The position numbers were made by a program, and so were the translations under genes. The notes beneath the pieces are model-generated. The model worked only from the letters and a program-made list of their open reading frames with translations, ran no database searches and was not told the origin of the DNA. A DNA stretch of 64,000 bases from Chryseobacterium indologenes (lineage in GTDB: Bacteria > Bacteroidota > Bacteroidia > Flavobacteriales > Weeksellaceae), in assembly GCF_002025665.1 (NCBI RefSeq), contig NZ_CP018786.1, positions 2,232,001 through 2,296,000 of the forward strand. Reading direction: 5' to 3'. Positions 49,293-59,600 of this stretch are shown here, one piece after another. The stretch's first letter is position 1. Every line of letters starts with the position of its first letter.

Positions 49293-50159
49293 ATGGAAAA
49301 AACATTAAAACCCATGTCGGGTTATCTTACATTGGTCATTTGCCTGGCCTTGTTTGTTGCAGCAGTATACTTCTTTGTGAGTGGAGTAGATCAAAGTATA
49401 GCTTATGTGGTTATCTCTATGCTTTGTTTTCTTCTTTCGTGCTTTTTCTTAAAAGGGTTAATGATCATTCAGCCTAACCATTCGAGAGTATTAAACTTCT
49501 TTGGAAAATACGTGGGAAGTGTAAAAGAGAACGGATTATTCTTTATCAATCCTTTATATTCATCACAAAAAATTTCTTTACGCTCCGAAAATCTGCAAGG
49601 TCAGACTTTGAAGGTAAATGATAAAATGGGTAACCCTATTGAAATTGCAGTTGTAATTGTATGGAAAGTAGGAGATACTTATAAAGCGGCTTTTGATGTG
49701 GAGCGTTATTCAGATTTTGTAAAAATGCAGAGTGAAGCGGCGGTAAGACATTTAGCGATGAGCTTTCCTTATGATAATTTAGAAGATGATCATGCTCCTA
49801 TTACATTGAGAGAAGGAGGAGATAAAATCAATTCTATTTTGGAACAGGAACTTACAGATCGTCTTTCAAAGGCTGGAATTGTGATTCAGGAGGCAAGGAT
49901 TTCACACCTGGCCTATGCTTCAGAAATTGCAGGAGCAATGCTTCAGAGACAGCAGGCGACAGCTATCGTTGCTGCAAGAACTAAGATTGTAGAAGGAGCG
50001 GTAGGAATGGTAGACCTTGCATTGAAAAAGCTTTCTGAAGAAAATATCGTAGATCTTGATGATGAAAGAAAAGCAGCAATGGTAAGTAATTTAATGGTGG
50101 TTCTTTGCGGTGAAAAAGCAGCAACCCCAATATTAAATGCGGGAACACTTTATAATTAA
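49293..50159 (+). CDS. SPFH (band 7 / stomatin-prohibitin) domain protein
   Basis: A 288-residue protein with two N-terminal membrane spans (residues about 10-32 and 38-56), then the SPFH domain (MIIQPNHSRVLNFFGKYVGS, NPIEIAVVIVWKVGDTYKAAFDVERY, SEAAVRHLAMSFPYDN) and a helical Ala/Gln-rich tail (EIAGAMLQRQQATAIVAAR). Such proteins form large membrane-microdomain cages or scaffolds. The next gene encodes an Arc-like DNA-binding protein 82 bases downstream; the pair recurs in many bacteria. Its role is otherwise unknown. Confidence 0.92.
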   Translation: MEKTLKPMSGYLTLVICLALFVAAVYFFVSGVDQSIAYVVISMLCFLLSCFFLKGLMIIQPNHSRVLNFFGKYVGSVKENGLFFINPLYSSQKISLRSENLQGQTLKVNDKMGNPIEIAVVIVWKVGDTYKAAFDVERYSDFVKMQSEAAVRHLAMSFPYDNLEDDHAPITLREGGDKINSILEQELTDRLSKAGIVIQEARISHLAYASEIAGAMLQRQQATAIVAARTKIVEGAVGMVDLALKKLSEENIVDLDDERKAAMVSNLMVVLCGEKAATPILNAGTLYN

Positions 50160-50241
50160 GAAGTGAATAATTAACAGTTAGATTTTAGTGCAGATAACTT
50201 TACACTAAAATAGTCAGAAATAATGTTAGAGAATTTAGAAA

Positions 50242-50430
50242 ATGAAATCAGAAAAAGCTCAGAACTCTTCGGAAAGCAAAGGAAAAAAATCCTTTGTGAT
50301 AAGGATAGATGAGTCTACTTATAAACTCCTTGAAAAGTGGGCCAATGATGAATTCAGAAGTGTGAACGGACAGATAGAATACCTGTTGCATCAGAGCCTT
50401 GTCAACGCAGGGAGGAAGAAGAAAGAGTAG
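50242..50430 (+). CDS. Arc-like ribbon-helix-helix protein
   Basis: A 62-residue basic protein: a disordered Ser/Lys-rich start, the beta strand KSFVIRID, then two helices STYKLLEKWANDEFRSVNGQ and IEYLLHQSLVNAG, the ribbon-helix-helix fold of Arc repressor. The segment RSVNGQIEYLLHQSL is the family hallmark. It follows the SPFH gene on the same strand and likely regulates it or partners with it, although a nearby operator was not identified. Confidence 0.88.
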   Translation: MKSEKAQNSSESKGKKSFVIRIDESTYKLLEKWANDEFRSVNGQIEYLLHQSLVNAGRKKKE

Positions 50431-50593
50431 TTTAAAAGGGTGGATCAAACAAGAAAAATAATCTTTTTGGGGAATACACGCACAGAAATCGAATATTTTT
50501 CCCCTTTTTAAAATTACAGAAAGTATAAAAAAGACCTCCTTTTTTAGCCTTTCAATAAAGAAATAACAATTCAGTTAATCTTACACCAAAAAG

Positions 50594-50618
50594 AAAGCAG
50601 AGAAATTTTCTCTGCTTT
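50594..50618. terminator. bidirectional terminator
   Basis: AAAGCAGAGAA (50594-50604) pairs with TTCTCTGCTTT (50608-50618), then T and A runs. It separates the Arc gene and the convergent small membrane protein gene. Confidence 0.88.
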
Positions 50619-50619
50619 T

Positions 50620-50769
50620 TTATTGTATACAACTCTGGAGACTATCTGCTCCAACGTAGAATATAACGAGCCAAATCAAGCCTTTAATAGTAAAGAAAGC
50701 TAATCCTGCCCATCCCACACGCTTGAACCACTTTTTAAGCTTTGAGTTGTTTTCTTGTGAATTTTCCAT
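50620..50769 (-). CDS. small single-span membrane protein, 49 residues
   Basis: The minus strand from ATG 50769 to TAA 50620 encodes a 49-residue protein with a polar, lysine-rich N-terminus (MENSQENNSKLKKWFKRVGW) and one hydrophobic span (LAFFTIKGLIWLVIFYVG), with a short tail ending CIQ. The positive-inside pattern predicts N-terminus in the cytosol. A bidirectional terminator directly follows the stop codon. Short length and isolation make annotation programs likely to miss it. Function unknown. Confidence 0.75.
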   Translation of the reverse strand: MENSQENNSKLKKWFKRVGWAGLAFFTIKGLIWLVIFYVGADSLQSCIQ

Positions 50770-50904
50770 TGGTGATTATCAAAAAGATTACGCTACAAAG
50801 ATAAGCATGTTTATAATTAGTCCAAATAAAAAGCGTATTAAAAATTAAAGTTTTGAGGTTCACATAATATTTTTATCTTTAGAGAGAACGAAAAGTAAGA
50901 TTTT

Positions 50905-52455
50905 ATGTCAAAAAAAGTAAAGGATTTCGGAATTGAAAAAACACTCAAGAATCTTGGGATTAAAGAAGAGAACAAAGGGACTTCAGTGGGCGGAAAATAT
51001 TTCGCTTCAGGAAAGGTGATAGAAAGCATTTCTCCTGTAGATGGAAAATTGATCGCTAAAGTAAAAACTTCCGGAGAAAGTGATTATGACAAAGTAATTG
51101 AAACTGCTCAAAAAGCATTTCAGGAATTCAGGCTGATCCCGGCTCCAAAAAGAGGAGAGATGGTAAGGCAGCTGGGCTTAAAATTAAGAGAATATAAAGA
51201 CGATCTTGGTAAACTTGTTTCTTATGAAATGGGTAAATCATTACAGGAAGGTCTTGGTGAAGTTCAGGAGATGATTGATATCTGTGACTTCGCAGTTGGA
51301 CTTTCAAGACAGCTTCAGGGGTACACTATGCACTCTGAAAGACCTGGACACAGAATGTATGAGCAGTACCATCCACTAGGAGTTGTTGGGATTATTACAG
51401 CATTCAACTTCCCGGTAGCCGTATGGTCCTGGAACACTGCATTGGCTTGGATTTGTGGTAACGTTACCATCTGGAAGCCATCTGAAAAAACACCGCTTTG
51501 TGCTATTGCATGCCAGAATATCATGATGGAAGTTCTGAAGGAAAATAATCTTCCTGAAGGAGTTTCAAGCGTATTGGTATCAGACCACGAAATCGGACAG
51601 AAACTGGTAGATGATAAAAGAGTAGCGTTGGTATCTTTCACAGGATCTACAAGAGTAGGAAGAATGGTTTCTTCTAAAGTAGCAGAAAGATTCGGGAAGT
51701 CTATTCTTGAATTAGGTGGAAACAATGCCATCATCATTACAAAAGAAGCTGATATCGATATGTCGATTATCGGAGCTGTTTTCGGAGCTGTAGGAACTGC
51801 TGGTCAGAGATGTACTTCAACAAGAAGGCTAATCATCCACGAAAGTGTTTACAACGAAGTGAAAACAAGATTAACAAAAGCTTACGGGCAGCTGAAAATC
51901 GGAAATCCATTGGATGAAAACAACCATGTGGGACCACTTATTGATACGGATGCTGTAAACCAATACGAAGAAGCGATCAAAAAATGTAAAAAAGAAGGCG
52001 GGAAATTCGTTGTTGAAGGTGGCGTTTTATCTGGTAAAGATTACGAATCCGGATGCTATGTAAAACCTTGTGTGGCTGAAGTGAAAAACTCTTATGAGAT
52101 TGTTCAGCACGAAACTTTTGCACCGATCCTATATTTGATCAAATACAAAACATTAGAGGAAGCTATCGCTATTCAGAATGATGTTCCTCAGGGATTGTCT
52201 TCTGCAATCATGACTCAGAATTTAAGAGAAGCAGAATTGTTCCTTTCTCATGCAGGTTCAGACTGTGGTATTGCCAACGTCAATATCGGAACTTCCGGTG
52301 CTGAAATTGGTGGAGCTTTCGGGGGTGAAAAAGAAACCGGAGGAGGAAGAGAGTCAGGATCTGACGCTTGGAAATACTATATGAGGAGACAAACCAATAC
52401 TATAAATTACACTGCACAACTTCCTTTAGCACAAGGAATTAAATTTGATTTATAA
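50905..52455 (+). CDS. amaB: L-aminoadipate-semialdehyde dehydrogenase (ALDH7 type)
   Basis: A 516-residue aldehyde dehydrogenase of the ALDH7A1/antiquitin group: ITAFNFPVAVWSWNTALAW, WKPSEKTPLCA, VSFTGSTRVGRMV, the general base Glu in ELGGNN and the nucleophile Cys in GTAGQRCTSTRR, and the group-typical end FGGEKETGGGRESGSDAWK. It oxidises 2-aminoadipate 6-semialdehyde to aminoadipate with NAD. The next gene encodes L-lysine 6-transaminase, which makes exactly this semialdehyde, so the pair forms the start of lysine degradation. The two genes are 113 bases apart on the same strand. Confidence 0.93.
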   Translation: MSKKVKDFGIEKTLKNLGIKEENKGTSVGGKYFASGKVIESISPVDGKLIAKVKTSGESDYDKVIETAQKAFQEFRLIPAPKRGEMVRQLGLKLREYKDDLGKLVSYEMGKSLQEGLGEVQEMIDICDFAVGLSRQLQGYTMHSERPGHRMYEQYHPLGVVGIITAFNFPVAVWSWNTALAWICGNVTIWKPSEKTPLCAIACQNIMMEVLKENNLPEGVSSVLVSDHEIGQKLVDDKRVALVSFTGSTRVGRMVSSKVAERFGKSILELGGNNAIIITKEADIDMSIIGAVFGAVGTAGQRCTSTRRLIIHESVYNEVKTRLTKAYGQLKIGNPLDENNHVGPLIDTDAVNQYEEAIKKCKKEGGKFVVEGGVLSGKDYESGCYVKPCVAEVKNSYEIVQHETFAPILYLIKYKTLEEAIAIQNDVPQGLSSAIMTQNLREAELFLSHAGSDCGIANVNIGTSGAEIGGAFGGEKETGGGRESGSDAWKYYMRRQTNTINYTAQLPLAQGIKFDL

Positions 52456-52568
52456 AAGCTCTACTTAAAGTACTCAAAAAACAAAAAAATTAATAACCTG
52501 AATGGTTAAATGCTGTATTATTAGCGTCATTTAATCATTCATTTATTAAATCACACTACAAATTTATT

Positions 52569-53894
52569 ATGGAACACACATTAGATATAAAAGCAAATAA
52601 AGTAAAAGAAACAGTAGGAAAACATGTGTTGGCAGACGGTTTCGATTTTGTGATGGATATTGAAAAATCACATGGATCTTGGCTTTATGATAAACTGACA
52701 GACAGAGAATACCTGGATATGTTCTCTATGTTTGCATCAGCATCCATCGGATACAATCACCCTTATCTTGTTGAAAGATCAGAATGGTTAGGAAGAATGG
52801 CTGTAAACAAACCTACTTTGGCTGATGTTTACTCGGAAGAATACGCTCATTTCCTTGAAGTATTTGAAAGAGTAGTTATCCCTGAAGAATTACAATACGC
52901 TTTCTTTATCGAAGGCGGAACGATGGGAGTTGAAAATGCAATGAAGGCATGCTTCGATTGGAAAACCCGCAAAAACTTTGAAAAAGGATTAGACACTGAA
53001 GCTGGAATCTGTATCCACTTCAAACAGGCTTTCCATGGAAGAAGTGGTTATACTTTGAGTTTAACCAATACTTCTGATCCAAGAAAGTACCAATATTTCC
53101 CAATGTTTAACTGGCCGAGAATTTTAAATCCAAAATTAAAGTTCCCGATTACTGAAGAAAACCTTGAAGAAACCATCAAAAACGAAAATCTTGCTTTGCT
53201 TCAGATTGAAGAGGCAATTTTGATGCACCCTGATAAAGTGGCTTGTATCATCATTGAACCTATTCAGGCTGAAGGAGGTGACAATCATTTCAGAGACGAA
53301 TTCTTATTAGGATTAAGAAGAATCTGTGATGATAACGAAATCTTACTTATTTTTGATGAAGTTCAGACAGGTATTGCCATTACAGGGAAAATGTGGGCTT
53401 TCCAGCATTTTACAGCAAAACCGGATATCATTTCTTTCGGAAAAAAAGCTCAGGTTTGTGGGGTTTTAGCCAATAAAGAGAAGTTTGATCAGGTTCCGAA
53501 CAATGTTTTCAGAGAAAGTTCAAGAATCAACTCTACATTCGGAGGAAACTTTATCGATATGCTTCGTTTTCAGTTGGTAATGGAAGTAATCGAAAAAGAA
53601 AATCTTGTTGAAAACGCAAGAGTGGTTGGAGATTTCTTACTGGAAAGCTTAAAAGCTCTTGCTGAAAAATATCCTGAAAAAATTTCAAACGCAAGAGGAA
53701 GAGGCTTGATGTGTGCTATTGATCTTCCTACTGCAGAGCAGAGAAACCACCTGATGAATGAGCTTTTCAATGACGGATTAATCATTCTTCCTTGTGGAGA
53801 TCAGTCTCTTCGTTTCAGACCTCACTTGAATGTTACTAAAGAAGAAATCCAACTTGCTTTAGATAAAATTGAAAACAATATTAATAAAATTTAA
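52569..53894 (+). CDS. lat: L-lysine 6-transaminase
   Basis: A 441-residue class III aminotransferase with the Lat-specific beginning (KVKETVGKHVLADGFDFVMD), FIEGGTMGVENAMK for the phosphate of PLP, LLIFDEVQTGIA with Asp263 and the PLP lysine Lys292 or Lys293 in SFGKKAQVCG. NSTFGGNF and the C-terminal domain are intact. It transfers the epsilon amino group of lysine to 2-oxoglutarate, giving aminoadipate semialdehyde for AmaB. Homologues supply precursors of beta-lactams in actinomycetes; in this genus the catabolic role is more likely. Confidence 0.93.
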   Translation: MEHTLDIKANKVKETVGKHVLADGFDFVMDIEKSHGSWLYDKLTDREYLDMFSMFASASIGYNHPYLVERSEWLGRMAVNKPTLADVYSEEYAHFLEVFERVVIPEELQYAFFIEGGTMGVENAMKACFDWKTRKNFEKGLDTEAGICIHFKQAFHGRSGYTLSLTNTSDPRKYQYFPMFNWPRILNPKLKFPITEENLEETIKNENLALLQIEEAILMHPDKVACIIIEPIQAEGGDNHFRDEFLLGLRRICDDNEILLIFDEVQTGIAITGKMWAFQHFTAKPDIISFGKKAQVCGVLANKEKFDQVPNNVFRESSRINSTFGGNFIDMLRFQLVMEVIEKENLVENARVVGDFLLESLKALAEKYPEKISNARGRGLMCAIDLPTAEQRNHLMNELFNDGLIILPCGDQSLRFRPHLNVTKEEIQLALDKIENNINKI

Positions 53895-53955
53895 AACCCG
53901 GGATTTGTAATTTTGAAAAAAACATCGTATATTTAGATACTCAAACAATTAGAAT

Positions 53956-54186
53956 ATGGAAAGAAGTACGAGAGTATCAGTTTATGTAAGTGATAACCCT
54001 TCAGAAATTCAGTTGGTTAAGTCTAAATTGGATGACGCGCAAATTGCAAATACCGTTGAAAATAACTATCTTACGTTTACCACTACGCCAACAGCCACTT
54101 CGCTGAAGGTTATGGTAGATCTGGAAGAAGAAAAAAAAGCATTTGAAATTATTGATGCTTACCTTCAACAAAGTGAAAATCAATAA
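53956..54186 (+). CDS. DUF2007-like small protein
   Basis: A 76-residue protein with the pattern of DUF2007/signal-transducing-PII-C-like domains: beta strand TRVSVYVSDNPSEIQLVKSKL, helix, then SLKVMVDLEEEKKAFEIIDAYL. These small ferredoxin-like folds are of unknown function. It lies 61 bases after lat on the same strand, before a strong terminator, so it may be part of the lysine-degradation transcript. Confidence 0.7.
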   Translation: MERSTRVSVYVSDNPSEIQLVKSKLDDAQIANTVENNYLTFTTTPTATSLKVMVDLEEEKKAFEIIDAYLQQSENQ

Positions 54187-54218
54187 ACAATTTCATAATT
54201 TTAAATTTTACTACTTCG

Positions 54219-54250
54219 AACCGAAAATTAATTTTAATTAATTTTCGGTT
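54219..54250 (+). terminator. terminator after the DUF2007-like gene
   Basis: AACCGAAAATTAATT (54219-54233) pairs with AATTAATTTTCGGTT (54236-54250), followed by TTTTTTAA. Confidence 0.9.
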
Positions 54251-54340
54251 TTTTAATTATTTATAAACCATTGATTTAAGAATTGAACAAACAGTAACTT
54301 TTTTAATTCTTACATCAATCTTTTAATCAAATTTTACAAC

Positions 54341-54853
54341 ATGAATCCGGAGATTAAACTAAGACAAGCGGAAATTGAAGACAGAAACATTATTTGGGAA
54401 ATCATCCAGCAGTCCATTGAAAGAAGAAGACAGGATGGAAGTACCCAGTGGCAGAACGGATACCCTAATCTCGGGACAGTGGAAAGTGATATTGCGAAAG
54501 GATTTGGCCACGTTATGACAGTGGATGGCAAGATTGCAGTATATGCAGCACTTATTCTGAATGATGAACCTGCTTACAGTACGATAGAAGGAGCATGGTT
54601 AAGTGATGGTGAATTTGTTGTGGTTCACAGAGTGGCTGTAGATGAAAAATTTGCAGGGCAGGGTATGGTTAAAAAGCTTTTTGATCAGATTGAAGAATTT
54701 ACCAAATCCCATGGGATTCAGAGTATTAAAGTTGATACTAACCATGACAATATTGCCATGTTGAAAATCCTTGAAGGCAGAGGTTACTCTTATTGCGGAG
54801 AAGTTCTTTTAAGAGACGGAATGAGAAAAGCTTTTGAGAAGATTATAATTTAA
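54341..54853 (+). CDS. GNAT-family N-acetyltransferase
   Basis: A 170-residue acetyltransferase: the N-terminal IKLRQAEIEDRNIIWEIIQQ, core strand four plus acetyl-CoA loop VVVHRVAVDEKFAGQGMVKKL (Q/RxxGxG/A written as AGQGMVKK) and the C-terminal motif IKVDTNHDNIAMLKILEGRGY. It acetylates an unknown amine, perhaps an antibiotic, amino acid or protein N-terminus. Monocistronic; it precedes the GbsR/efflux operon but is separated by an operator-bearing gap of 116 bases. Confidence 0.88.
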   Translation: MNPEIKLRQAEIEDRNIIWEIIQQSIERRRQDGSTQWQNGYPNLGTVESDIAKGFGHVMTVDGKIAVYAALILNDEPAYSTIEGAWLSDGEFVVVHRVAVDEKFAGQGMVKKLFDQIEEFTKSHGIQSIKVDTNHDNIAMLKILEGRGYSYCGEVLLRDGMRKAFEKIII

Positions 54854-54925
54854 GCAAAAAGTTAAATCAACTTTCATTGAATTTTTAAAACGCCCTTTAT
54901 TTATAAACTCTATCAGGTTTGTTCG

Positions 54926-54953
54926 TTTGGTTCTGAACTAATTTCTACTTTTG
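54926..54953 (+). promoter_or_regulatory. promoter and operator of the RND efflux operon
   Basis: TACTTTTG (54946-54953) matches the -7 box; TTTG (54926-54929) is upstream at 16 bases. Between them TTGGTTCTGAACTAA (54927-54941) is a near-palindrome with exact GTTC/GAAC arms. A further TTGTTC overlaps the -7 box. This is where the GbsR/MarR protein encoded 17 bases downstream could bind and shut off the operon. Confidence 0.65.
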
Positions 54954-54969
54954 TTCAAATTTTTATATT

Positions 54970-55425
54970 ATGCACCAAAGTATAGAAATTGATGAAAAAA
55001 TTTTTCAAGATGCCGTAAAATTCTATGGCACCGTGTTCAGCTTACCCCCTTTAGCTTCAAAAATTTATTCCTACCTTCTTTTTGACTATGAGAAAGTAGG
55101 AATTACTTTTGACGAATTTGTTGAAGTGCTCTCTGCAAGCAAAAGCTCTGTTTCTACCAGTATTTCATTACTGCTCAATGCCCAGCTTATCGTAGACCAT
55201 AACAAAATGGATGAGCGGAAACGGTATTTTTTCATCAATGATGAATACAAGAAAATACGATTCGAAAAAATTGTCCAAAAGATGCAGGACGAACTAAAAC
55301 TATTAGATGATTTAAACAATTTTAAAAAAAGTAAAGATGATGGATACAACGAAAGAATAGAAGTTTACAAAGCACTCTTAAATAAAAACATAGAAAATAT
55401 TCAGGAATCTCTTAATAAACTATAA
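54970..55425 (+). CDS. GbsR/MarR-family repressor of the efflux operon
   Basis: A 151-residue winged-helix protein of the GbsR kind: FYGTVFSLPPLASKIYSYLLF, the recognition region ITFDEFVEVLSASKSSVSTS and wing QLIVDHNKMDERKRYFFIND, then a long dimerisation helix. It is encoded one base before the efflux adaptor and is co-transcribed with the pump. Probably a drug- or stress-sensing repressor that binds the promoter palindrome upstream of itself. Confidence 0.9.
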   Translation: MHQSIEIDEKIFQDAVKFYGTVFSLPPLASKIYSYLLFDYEKVGITFDEFVEVLSASKSSVSTSISLLLNAQLIVDHNKMDERKRYFFINDEYKKIRFEKIVQKMQDELKLLDDLNNFKKSKDDGYNERIEVYKALLNKNIENIQESLNKL

Positions 55426-55426
55426 A

Positions 55427-56614
55427 ATGAATAATAAGCTAGTTATACTTTCCATTGCAGCGTTTTCACTGACAGCCTGCAAAAAAGAAGCTCCGAAACA
55501 GGATGGTGCCAAGCCGTATCCGGTTGTTTCCGTGGAGTCAAAAAATATAGTGGGTTATCAGACGTTTCCGGCTACCATTCAAGGTAGAGTAAACAATGAT
55601 GTACGTGCAAAAATACAAGGGTATATTACCCAGGTATTGGTAGATGAAGGACAATACGTTACAAAAGGGCAGCCTTTGTTTCGTTTGGAAACCAATATCC
55701 TGAACGAAAATGCAGCAGCTTCCAAAGCAGGAATAGGTGCTGCGGCCTCCAGTGTTGCAGCGGCTCAGGCTTCTGTAAATGCGGCTCAGGTTGAAGTAAA
55801 CAAACTAAAACCTCTGGTTCAGAAAAATATCATCAGCAGTGTACAATTGCAGACAGCACAGGCTCAGTTGGCACAGGCTCAGGCTCAGCTTCAACAGGCT
55901 AATGCTGCCAAAAGACAGGCTGAAGCGAATTACAAAGGAGTAGAAGCCAATATTGAATATTCTATCATTCGTGCTCCTATTTCCGGGGTGATCGGAAGAC
56001 TACCATTAAAAGTAGGTAGTTTGGTAGGGCCGTCTGATCAGACACCTTTGACAACAATTTCAGATACGTCCGAGATCTATGCTTACTTCGCGATGAATGA
56101 AAAGGAATATTTTGATTTCCTTGAAAAATCTCCGGGAGCATCTATGCCTGAGAAAATTAAAAACTTACCCATGGTAGAACTTCAGTTGGCCAATGGAAGT
56201 CTTTATCCTGAAAAAGGGAGAATTGAAGCCATTACTGGTCAGATTGATCCTACAACCGGAACTATCCAGTTCAGAGTTGCTTTTTCGAATGCTCAGAAAT
56301 TATTAAGTAATGGTAACAGTGGAACCATCAGATTCCCTCAGCATTACGATAATGTTCTTGTTGTACCTGAAAGTGCTACTTATGAGCAACAAGGTATCGT
56401 TTACGTATACAAAGTAGAAAAAGGAGATACTGCCAGAAACGTTGTTGTAAATGTGATCGACAGAATTGACAATATGGCTCTTCTTAAATCAGGAGTTAAT
56501 AAAGGAGAAACGGTTATTGCAGCTGGTATCGGAGGTCTGAAACCGGGAACAGCAGTGAAGCCGAAGCCAATCAAAATGGATAGTCTTGTTCAATCTATAA
56601 AACCGAAATTCTAA
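55427..56614 (+). CDS. RND efflux periplasmic adaptor (AcrA/MexA type)
   Basis: A 395-residue membrane-fusion lipoprotein: lipobox FSLTACKKEA (Cys18), barrel-sandwich halves (VRAKIQGYITQVLVDEGQYV, YSIIRAPISGVIGRLPLKVG), a long Ala/Gln coiled-coil hairpin (AQAQLAQAQAQLQQANAAKR) and a beta-barrel domain. It bridges the inner-membrane pump to the TolC-like channel. The stop overlaps the pump start (TAATG). Confidence 0.95.
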   Translation: MNNKLVILSIAAFSLTACKKEAPKQDGAKPYPVVSVESKNIVGYQTFPATIQGRVNNDVRAKIQGYITQVLVDEGQYVTKGQPLFRLETNILNENAAASKAGIGAAASSVAAAQASVNAAQVEVNKLKPLVQKNIISSVQLQTAQAQLAQAQAQLQQANAAKRQAEANYKGVEANIEYSIIRAPISGVIGRLPLKVGSLVGPSDQTPLTTISDTSEIYAYFAMNEKEYFDFLEKSPGASMPEKIKNLPMVELQLANGSLYPEKGRIEAITGQIDPTTGTIQFRVAFSNAQKLLSNGNSGTIRFPQHYDNVLVVPESATYEQQGIVYVYKVEKGDTARNVVVNVIDRIDNMALLKSGVNKGETVIAAGIGGLKPGTAVKPKPIKMDSLVQSIKPKF

Positions 56615-59600
56615 TGATAAAAAACTTTATTAACAGACCGGTTTTATCTACCGTAATCTCAATTTTGATTGTGATTCTCGGTGTGCTAGGGCTGATCTCG
56701 TTACCGGTTACGCAGTACCCGGATATTGCGCCGCCTACGGTAAGTGTTTCCGCAAACTATACGGGAGCCAATGCTGAGACGGTGATGAAAAGTGTGGTAG
56801 TTCCTTTGGAAGAACAGATCAACGGGGTGGAAGGTATGGATTATATCACTTCCAGTGCCGGGAATGACGGTTCTGCTCAGATCCAGGTTTTCTTCAAACA
56901 AGGAATAGACCCGGATATTGCAGCGGTAAACGTACAGAACCGTGTAGCGAGAGCAACACCTCTTTTACCATCTGAAGTAACACGTTCAGGGGTTGTAACC
57001 CAGAAGCAGCAGACCAGTGCCCTGATGTATATGTCTTTCTATTCTGAAAATAAAGATTTGGATGACGTATACCTTCAGAACTTTTTGAATATCAACATTA
57101 TTCCGAACCTGAAAAGGGTAAATGGTGTAGGGGATGCCAACGTTTTCGGTGGTAAAAACTATTCCATGAGAATCTGGTTGGATCCTGCAAAAATGGCAGC
57201 CTACAGTGTAACTCCTACAGATGTTACCAATGCTATCAATGAGCAGAGTAGAGAAGCTGCTGCGGGTTCTATTGGACAAAACAGTGGAAGTTCTTTTGAA
57301 TATATCATTAAATACGTAGGTAAATTCAACGATAAAGAACAGTACGATAATATCATCATCAAATCTCTTGCAAACGGACAAAACCTGATGCTGAAAGACG
57401 TTGCTAAAGTAGAACTGGCAGGGCAGTCTTATACAGGAATCGGGGAGAACGGAAACAATCCTTCCATCAGTATGGGGATCTTCCAGACTCCGGGATCCAA
57501 TGCACAGGAGATTATTAAGAATATCAAAGCCTATCTGAAATCAGCAGAGGGAACTTTTCCAAAGGGCGTAAAATATACTTTTAACTTTGATACCAACGAA
57601 TTCCTGGAAGCTTCTATTGAAAAGGTAGTACATACCCTGATCGAAGCCTTCATTCTGGTATTTATTGTAGTGTATATTTTCCTTCAGGATTTCAGATCTA
57701 CGCTGATCCCGGCCATTGCGGTTCCGGTATCTATTGTGGGGGCGTTCTTCTTCCTGAATTTATTCGGATATTCATTGAACCTCTTAACCTTATTTGCATT
57801 GGTACTGGCCATTGGTATTGTAGTGGATGATGCCATTGTCGTCGTCGAGGCTGTTCATGCCAAGATGGAACACGGTATTTCCGATGCTAAAAAAGCGACA
57901 GTAGAGGCAATGGATGAGATTACAGGAGCTATTATATCTATTACATTGGTAATGGCAGCGGTATTTATTCCGGTAACGTTCATTACAGGACCTACAGGGG
58001 TATTCTACCAGCAGTTTGGTATTACGTTGATCATTGCCATCATCATTTCTGCTATTAATGCATTAACGCTGAGTCCGGTTTTATGTTCATTATTCCTGAA
58101 ACCTCACGCAGAGCATCATAAAGAGTATCAAAGCCTGAATCTGTTACAGAAGTTTTTCTATAAGTTTAATATTGCTTTTAAAACAACTACTGAGCGTTAC
58201 GGAAGAGGATTTGTATTCTTGTTAAGACATAAATGGGTTACCTTAATTATTTTTGCTGTTACCGGAGGAATTTTATTCTGGGCAAGCAGCAGTATGAAGA
58301 AAGGTTTTGTACCTACAGAAGACAGAGGGATTATCTTTACAGATGTTCAGCTTCCTCCGGGAGCTTCTATGGAAAGAACGTATAATGCTTTGAAAACACT
58401 TCAGGCAAAAGCATTAAAAGTTCCGGGAGTACAGAATGTAACAATTTCTACGGGTAGAGGATTCTTATCCGGAAACGGAAGTAACAACGGTCTTGCCTTT
58501 GTGAAACTGAAACCATTCGAAGAAAGAAAAAAAGACGGACAGACTTCTGAAGATATCACCAAAAAATTATTTGGAATTGTAGGATCTGTTCCTGACGCTA
58601 AAGTCGTATTCTTCCAACCGCCAAGTGTACCGGGATTTGGTAACAGTGCAGGTTTTGAAATGGTATTGCTGGACAAGTCAGGAGGTGAATATGCCGATTT
58701 AGATGCTAAAACGAATGAATTCATCGGTAAGCTGATGCAGAGACCGGAAATTCAGTTTGCACAGACTTCATTCAATACAAAATATCCTCAGTATCAGATG
58801 GAAATTAATGTTCCTCTGAGCAAGCAGCTTGGTGTTTCTGTAAACGACATTCTGGCGACTATGCAAGGGTATATTGGTGGTATTTATACTGCCGACTTTA
58901 CCAAGTATGGAAAGCAGTTCAGGGTGATGGTTCAGGCTCTTCCTGAGAATAGAAAGAATATTGACAATCTGAATCAGCTTTATGTCAGAACAGGATCAGG
59001 GATCATGACTCCAATCTCACAGTTTGTAACATTAACAAAAGCCTATGGACCACAATCTGTAAGCCGTTATAATCTATTTACTTCAGTGAAGGTGACAGGA
59101 GCAAACTCTGACGGATACAGTTCCGGGGATGCGATTGCTGCTGTACAACAGGTGGCAGATGAAACCCTGAATCAAAACTATGCCGTAGAATTTACAGGGT
59201 TAACCAGAGAAGAATTAAATTCAGGATCTCAGACACTTCTGATTTTCGGGCTAAGTTTGATCTTCGTTTACTTTATCCTTTCTGCACAGTATGAAAGTTA
59301 TATCCTTCCGCTGATTGTTATTATTTCTCTTCCTCTTGGGGTAATGGGAGCTTACTTCGGCCAGAAGATTATGGGACTGGAAAATAATATTTACTTCCAG
59401 ATTGCCCTGATCATGCTCGTGGGACTGCTGGCGAAAAATGCAATTCTTATTGTTGAATTCGCTGTTCAGAGAAGACATCATGGAGAAACCATTGTAATGT
59501 CAGCCATCAATGCAGCAAAAGCCAGGGTGAGACCTATTCTAATGACATCATTCGCCTTTATTTTCGGTTTATTGCCGTTAGTTCTGGCAAGTGGAATTGG

